From assembly GCF_031326225.1 (NCBI RefSeq), contig NZ_CP133720.1:1240001-1304000 (forward strand): DNA of 64,000 bases. The letters are read 5' to 3'. Made by a program: the position numbers and the translations under genes. This DNA comes from Undibacterium cyanobacteriorum (GTDB taxonomy: Bacteria > Pseudomonadota > Gammaproteobacteria > Burkholderiales > Burkholderiaceae_D). This document shows, piece after piece, positions 60,908 to 64,000 of the stretch. The notes under the pieces are model-generated. The model saw only the letters and a list, made by a program, of their open reading frames with translations, searched no databases and was not told the DNA's origin. Within the stretch, counting starts at the first letter, position 1, and the number at the start of each line of letters is the position of its first letter.

Positions 60908-61594
60908 ATGATGGACTACTTACATCAGTTTTTATATGGGATCTACCCCTATATCGCACTCGCGATTTTCTTGCTGGGTAGCTTGGCGCGTTTCGAACGT
61001 GAACAATATACGTGGAAGAGCGACTCTTCGCAGATGTTGAAAACTGGCAATCTGCGCTTAGGTAATATTTGTTTTCACCTTGGTGTTCTCGGCTTATTTT
61101 TTGGCCACTTAGTCGGTTTGCTGACGCCTGTCAGTGTATGGGACGCGCTGGGTGTCAGTCATGGTTTCAAACAAATGATTGCTATCGTCATGGGCGGCAC
61201 GTTCGGTAGTCTGTGTATGTTTGGATTGCTGATTTTATTGCACCGTCGTTTGACGGAACCGCGTATCGCAGCGGTGACAAAAACGGGTGACAAAGTTTTG
61301 TTGTTATGGATTTTGATTACCTTGGGCTTGGGCCTGTCGACCATTTTTGAATCATTGGAACATCGCGATGGACACATGATGGTGTTGTTGATGACATGGG
61401 CACAGCATATTGTGACATTCCGTGGCGATGCCGCCAGTTTCATTGAAGGTGCGCCGCTCTTGTTCAAGGCACATTTATTCATGGGTTTGACCTTGTTCGT
61501 GATTTTCCCATTCACGCGCTTGGTGCACGTCTGGAGTGGTTTTGCATCAGTGGGCTATTTAAGTCGCGCATGGCAATTGGTGCGTCCACGCTAA
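60908..61594 (+). CDS. narI: Respiratory nitrate reductase, gamma (cytochrome b) subunit
   Basis: About 228 residues with five predicted helices. It anchors NarGH in the inner membrane and takes electrons from quinol through two b-haems. Candidate axial His are in FHLGVLGLFFGHLVG (helix 2) and in helix 5 near HIVTFRG and KAHLFMGLTLFVIFPFTRLVHVW. A GAGGGAG site precedes tandem ATGs at 60908 and 60911, either of which may be used. It closes the narGHJI structural set. Confidence 0.96.
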   Translation: MMDYLHQFLYGIYPYIALAIFLLGSLARFEREQYTWKSDSSQMLKTGNLRLGNICFHLGVLGLFFGHLVGLLTPVSVWDALGVSHGFKQMIAIVMGGTFGSLCMFGLLILLHRRLTEPRIAAVTKTGDKVLLLWILITLGLGLSTIFESLEHRDGHMMVLLMTWAQHIVTFRGDAASFIEGAPLLFKAHLFMGLTLFVIFPFTRLVHVWSGFASVGYLSRAWQLVRPR

Positions 61595-61611
61595 GATTTA
61601 GGAAAGAGCAG

Positions 61612-61657
61612 AAAACCCCTCAACTCAGAGGCGCAGAGGCGCAGAGATGCGCTGAGA
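61612..61657. repeat. AAAACCCCTCAAC element, partial copy after narI
   Basis: AAAACCCCTCAAC with repeats of AGAGGCGC resembles the left half of the element at 58132-58251, without a clear closing arm. It lies in the 157-bp gap between narI and the isomerase gene. Confidence 0.6.
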
Positions 61658-61751
61658 AAGTCAAAAACGATTTTAATTCTGATCGTGCTCTCAGGATTAA
61701 GACGCGTCGGTGCTCTTGGGGGGGCTGAGCCAGAAAAATTAGGAGGCCAAC

Positions 61752-62495
61752 ATGCCTGTGATAGTGAACGATTACGAGCTCAGCGATGCTGAGATGGAAA
61801 AAGAATTGCCGCAGCATCAAGATGCCGCGGATCCGCTGAAGAGCGCGATGACGAGTCTGGTCTTGCGGCGTGTTTTACTTGATAAGGCCAAGGAACTTGC
61901 ATTGCAAGGTGACGACGAACAGAAAATTGAAAGTTTGCTGGCGCGCGAAGTGATCATCCCTGAAGCTAGCCTTGAGGAGTGTCGTCGTTATTACGAACTG
62001 CATCAGCCGCGCTTTTTGACAGGCGAATTAGTGGAGGCGAATCACATTTTGTTCCAGGTCACGGCCAACGTCGATCTGGATGCCTTGCGTCAGCGTGCAC
62101 AGAGTGTCTTGGATGAACTATTACAAAATCCCGATGGCTTTGCGGCGGCCGCTAAGAGCTATTCGAACTGCCCATCGGCTGAGGTAGGGGGCAATCTGGG
62201 TCAATTGAGTCGTGGCGAAACCGTGCCAGAGTTTGAAAAACCTGTCTTCTCAGCTGCTGCGCATAGTCTGTTGCCGCGACTAATTGAGACACGTTTTGGT
62301 CTCCATATCGTGCAACTCGGACGCAAGGTGGCAGGGCGTTTGATCCCCTTCGAACAAGTTCAACATCAAATTGCCGACGCCATGAAACGGGCGAGCTATG
62401 ACCGTGCCTTGCAACAATATCTGAAGGTGTTAGTCGGACAAGCACAGATTAGTGGAATTGAACTGGCGGGGGCAGATGGTCCCTTACTGCAGTGA
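61752..62495 (+). CDS. Parvulin-type peptidyl-prolyl isomerase
   Basis: 247 residues with a strong AGGAGG site 6 nt upstream. There is no signal peptide, so it acts in the cytoplasm, like the NifM type. The N-terminal ~95 residues are a helical domain, and the parvulin domain (about 95-195) has EANHILFQV, EVGGNLGQLSRGE, PEFEKPVFSA and RFGLHIVQLGRK. This gene follows narGHJI in many denitrifying Proteobacteria and probably helps fold the reductase, though that is inference from position. Confidence 0.93.
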   Translation: MPVIVNDYELSDAEMEKELPQHQDAADPLKSAMTSLVLRRVLLDKAKELALQGDDEQKIESLLAREVIIPEASLEECRRYYELHQPRFLTGELVEANHILFQVTANVDLDALRQRAQSVLDELLQNPDGFAAAAKSYSNCPSAEVGGNLGQLSRGETVPEFEKPVFSAAAHSLLPRLIETRFGLHIVQLGRKVAGRLIPFEQVQHQIADAMKRASYDRALQQYLKVLVGQAQISGIELAGADGPLLQ

Positions 62496-62625
62496 ATGAA
62501 ACTTGGTAAGTACGGCGTGCCGAATTGGCGGTGACAGCGGTTCACTTGCGTTGGTCATCGCCTGCTTTCGCACCTCGCACTTTGCATCACCTGAGAATAT
62601 CAATACAAGTTTGAAGGATAGAAAA

Positions 62626-63078
62626 ATGTCAGAAGCCATGATGAGATTGGTGAAGCAACATCAAGAATGTGACGATCAACTGAATCGAGTGGAAGCAGCT
62701 TTGCAAAAAGCGGATCTGGCTTCAGCTGGCCGGAATTTTCGCTTGTTTAATGAGCAGTTGGAAGATCATTTTCGGCTGGAAGAAGAGCGCTTATTTCCTG
62801 CTTTTGAACAAGCTACAGGTATGACCGAGGGTCCAACAGTCGTGATGCGCGCCGAACATCAAGAAATTCGAGCGCTGCGAGATCAGCTCGTCGCCGAGAT
62901 CGAGGTGGGAGAACTCGAGTCGGCATTAGCAAGCATCGATACGATGAATGTTTTGATTCAACAGCACAATGTGAAGGAAGAGAACATTCTTTACCCCATG
63001 TGCGGCGGCAGTATCGCGCATCTGAATAAGGTTTTGGGCTTTGGTGGTTGCGGTGGCGTTTGCTCCTGCGCTGTGTAG
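62626..63078 (+). CDS. Hemerythrin-domain protein with Cys-rich tail
   Basis: 150 residues from the ATG at 62626 (GAAGGA upstream); the longer frame from 62503 is rejected. The four-helix hemerythrin pattern is complete: His12, His48..Glu52 (HFRLEE), His78 (EHQEI) and His114..Glu118 (HNVKEE). This fits a di-iron site for O2 or NO. The C-terminus ends GGCGGVCSCAV with three Cys, plus a Cys near residue 126, unusual for the family. It follows the isomerase in the nar locus, so a role in NO or oxygen handling is plausible. Confidence 0.88.
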   Translation: MSEAMMRLVKQHQECDDQLNRVEAALQKADLASAGRNFRLFNEQLEDHFRLEEERLFPAFEQATGMTEGPTVVMRAEHQEIRALRDQLVAEIEVGELESALASIDTMNVLIQQHNVKEENILYPMCGGSIAHLNKVLGFGGCGGVCSCAV

Positions 63079-63265
63079 GCTCAGGAATTGAGAGAAAGAG
63101 CCATAGACGAATCTGCAGACCAAGGTTTCAAATATCGAAGAGCTTGTGGCTTCAACACTTCCAGAACGCACGGCTGCCGCAGCGTGCAAGTATGATGTGT
63201 GAGCATGATGTGCAGTTTATGAAGCTCAATCAATTTTCATTCAATGAGGCTATGGGGGATGCTCG

Positions 63266-64000
63266 GTGCTCGAAGCAGCAAAAATATTACGTTACGACTT
63301 AGCACCACGCCCGGAGATCATATTTGGGTGCATGTTGCCAGCACCTTGGTGCGGTGTTCTGGCAGGCCTGTTGCTGGCATGGATGCCAGACCCACAATTT
63401 CCCTCACGCTTTGCACCACTCACACTATCGTTAACCCATATCATTGCAGTCGCTATGTTGCTGCCGGTGATGATTGGGGCCTTGTTTCAACTCTTTCCCG
63501 TGGTGGCTGGGCAGTCGATTGCAGCGGCTAAGCGGATCGCTCCTTGGGTCGCGATTTCCTGCTTCAGTACGGCTTTGTGTTTGAGTTGGGGCTTCTTTTA
63601 CTCATCGCGTATTGCTTTTATCAGTGCTGGGGTGATTGCCTTGCTCTTGCTGGGGAGTACAGCGATCGCTCTGTTTGATGCGGGACGACGCATGTTCCCG
63701 CTGTTGCGTGTTGACGCAAGCCTGGCCACGCTCGCCACTATTTCACTCCCTATCTCATTGCTACTTCTGTTCGCACTGTTAATGCTGAGCGTGTTGTTGT
63801 CGTGGCTGCAGATCGATTTTATGGCTTTGTTGCAAGCTCACGTGGTATGGGCCTTGGTTGGCCTGTTGGCCTGCTTGGTCGGCGGTGTTGCTGCAACCAC
63901 GGTACCGATGTTTTGGCAAACGGCACGACCTAGTAGGGCTTGGTCGCGCTTTTGGCCGTGTCCTGTTTTCATACTCTGTGCGTTCGTGACATTGGCGAGT
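63266..64000 (+). CDS. Polytopic membrane protein, partial (runs off window end)
   Basis: An open frame from a GTG at 63266, with GGGGGA 6 nt upstream, continues to the window edge (~245 residues). Multiple hydrophobic helices are visible, with LTHIIAVAMLLPVMIGALFQLFPVVAG near residue 60 showing a conserved-looking His and a GALxQxxPV pattern. This resembles haem-copper oxidase subunit I-like or NnrS-like membrane proteins found near nitrate/NO genes. I cannot assign a family with confidence. It follows the hemerythrin gene after 187 bp in which I see no other gene. Confidence 0.72.
   Translation, partial: MLEAAKILRYDLAPRPEIIFGCMLPAPWCGVLAGLLLAWMPDPQFPSRFAPLTLSLTHIIAVAMLLPVMIGALFQLFPVVAGQSIAAAKRIAPWVAISCFSTALCLSWGFFYSSRIAFISAGVIALLLLGSTAIALFDAGRRMFPLLRVDASLATLATISLPISLLLLFALLMLSVLLSWLQIDFMALLQAHVVWALVGLLACLVGGVAATTVPMFWQTARPSRAWSRFWPCPVFILCAFVTLAS

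Noticed and set aside
1..64000. tRNA, rRNA or transposase genes
   Set aside because: I looked for T-loop motifs, rRNA segments and DDE-type transposase motifs and saw none; a covariance search would be needed to be certain.

Overview
The window reads as chromosomal DNA of a betaproteobacterium of order Burkholderiales, most like Oxalobacteraceae (Undibacterium/Herminiimonas type). This rests on gene order (pgk-pyk-fba-purC-purE-purK-sua5; miaB-ybeZ-ybeY with corC-lnt), on protein character and on a moderate GC content. It is an inference by recognition, not a computed placement. I found no rRNA, tRNA, CRISPR array, transposase, integrase or phage gene.

Layout. 0-8 kb: end of phosphoglycerate kinase, pyruvate kinase, class II aldolase, then purine genes purC, purE, purK and the tRNA t6A gene sua5, with palindromic repeats filling several gaps. 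8-12 kb: a TonB-dependent receptor, a SemiSWEET/HAD-hydrolase pair, a flavin reductase and a small secreted protein. 12.6-21.7 kb: the conserved miaB-ybeZ(phoH)-ybeY and corC-lnt blocks, separated by about 3.4 kb holding an XRE/DUF2975 pair, a KirBac-type potassium channel, a secreted histidine phosphatase and a DUF1294 membrane protein. 22-25 kb: a NarK nitrate/nitrite transporter and a secreted M20 peptidase. 25.5-34.3 kb: a heavy-metal resistance locus in which a CusRS-like two-component system is divergent from an RND efflux operon with accessory periplasmic proteins. 34-46.5 kb: a class C beta-lactamase-fold protein, a FimV-like protein, a GFA protein, a MATE exporter, a secreted amidohydrolase, a DUF885-like protein and two tandem transglutaminase/TPR lipoproteins. 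46.6-54.4 kb: formate-THF ligase, then an accessory stretch with an orphan hypothetical gene, a truncated RtcB-like gene, a MarR regulator, a small secreted protein with an S41 peptidase, and an outer-membrane barrel. 54.4-64 kb: narGHJI, a parvulin isomerase, a hemerythrin and a partial polytopic membrane protein: a respiratory nitrate reduction locus.

The most unusual feature is not one gene but the density and variety of structured intergenic repeats. At least eight palindromic or direct-repeat families occur. One is a 98-bp nested hairpin found in two good copies and one degenerate copy, with a compensatory base change in the stem. Another is a 119-bp near-perfect palindrome before fba. 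A third is a pair of ~120-bp direct repeats that bound 4.2 kb, carry the broken end of the RtcB-like gene and place a copy of it just before narG. Every gap of the nar operon, normally compact, holds a repeat.
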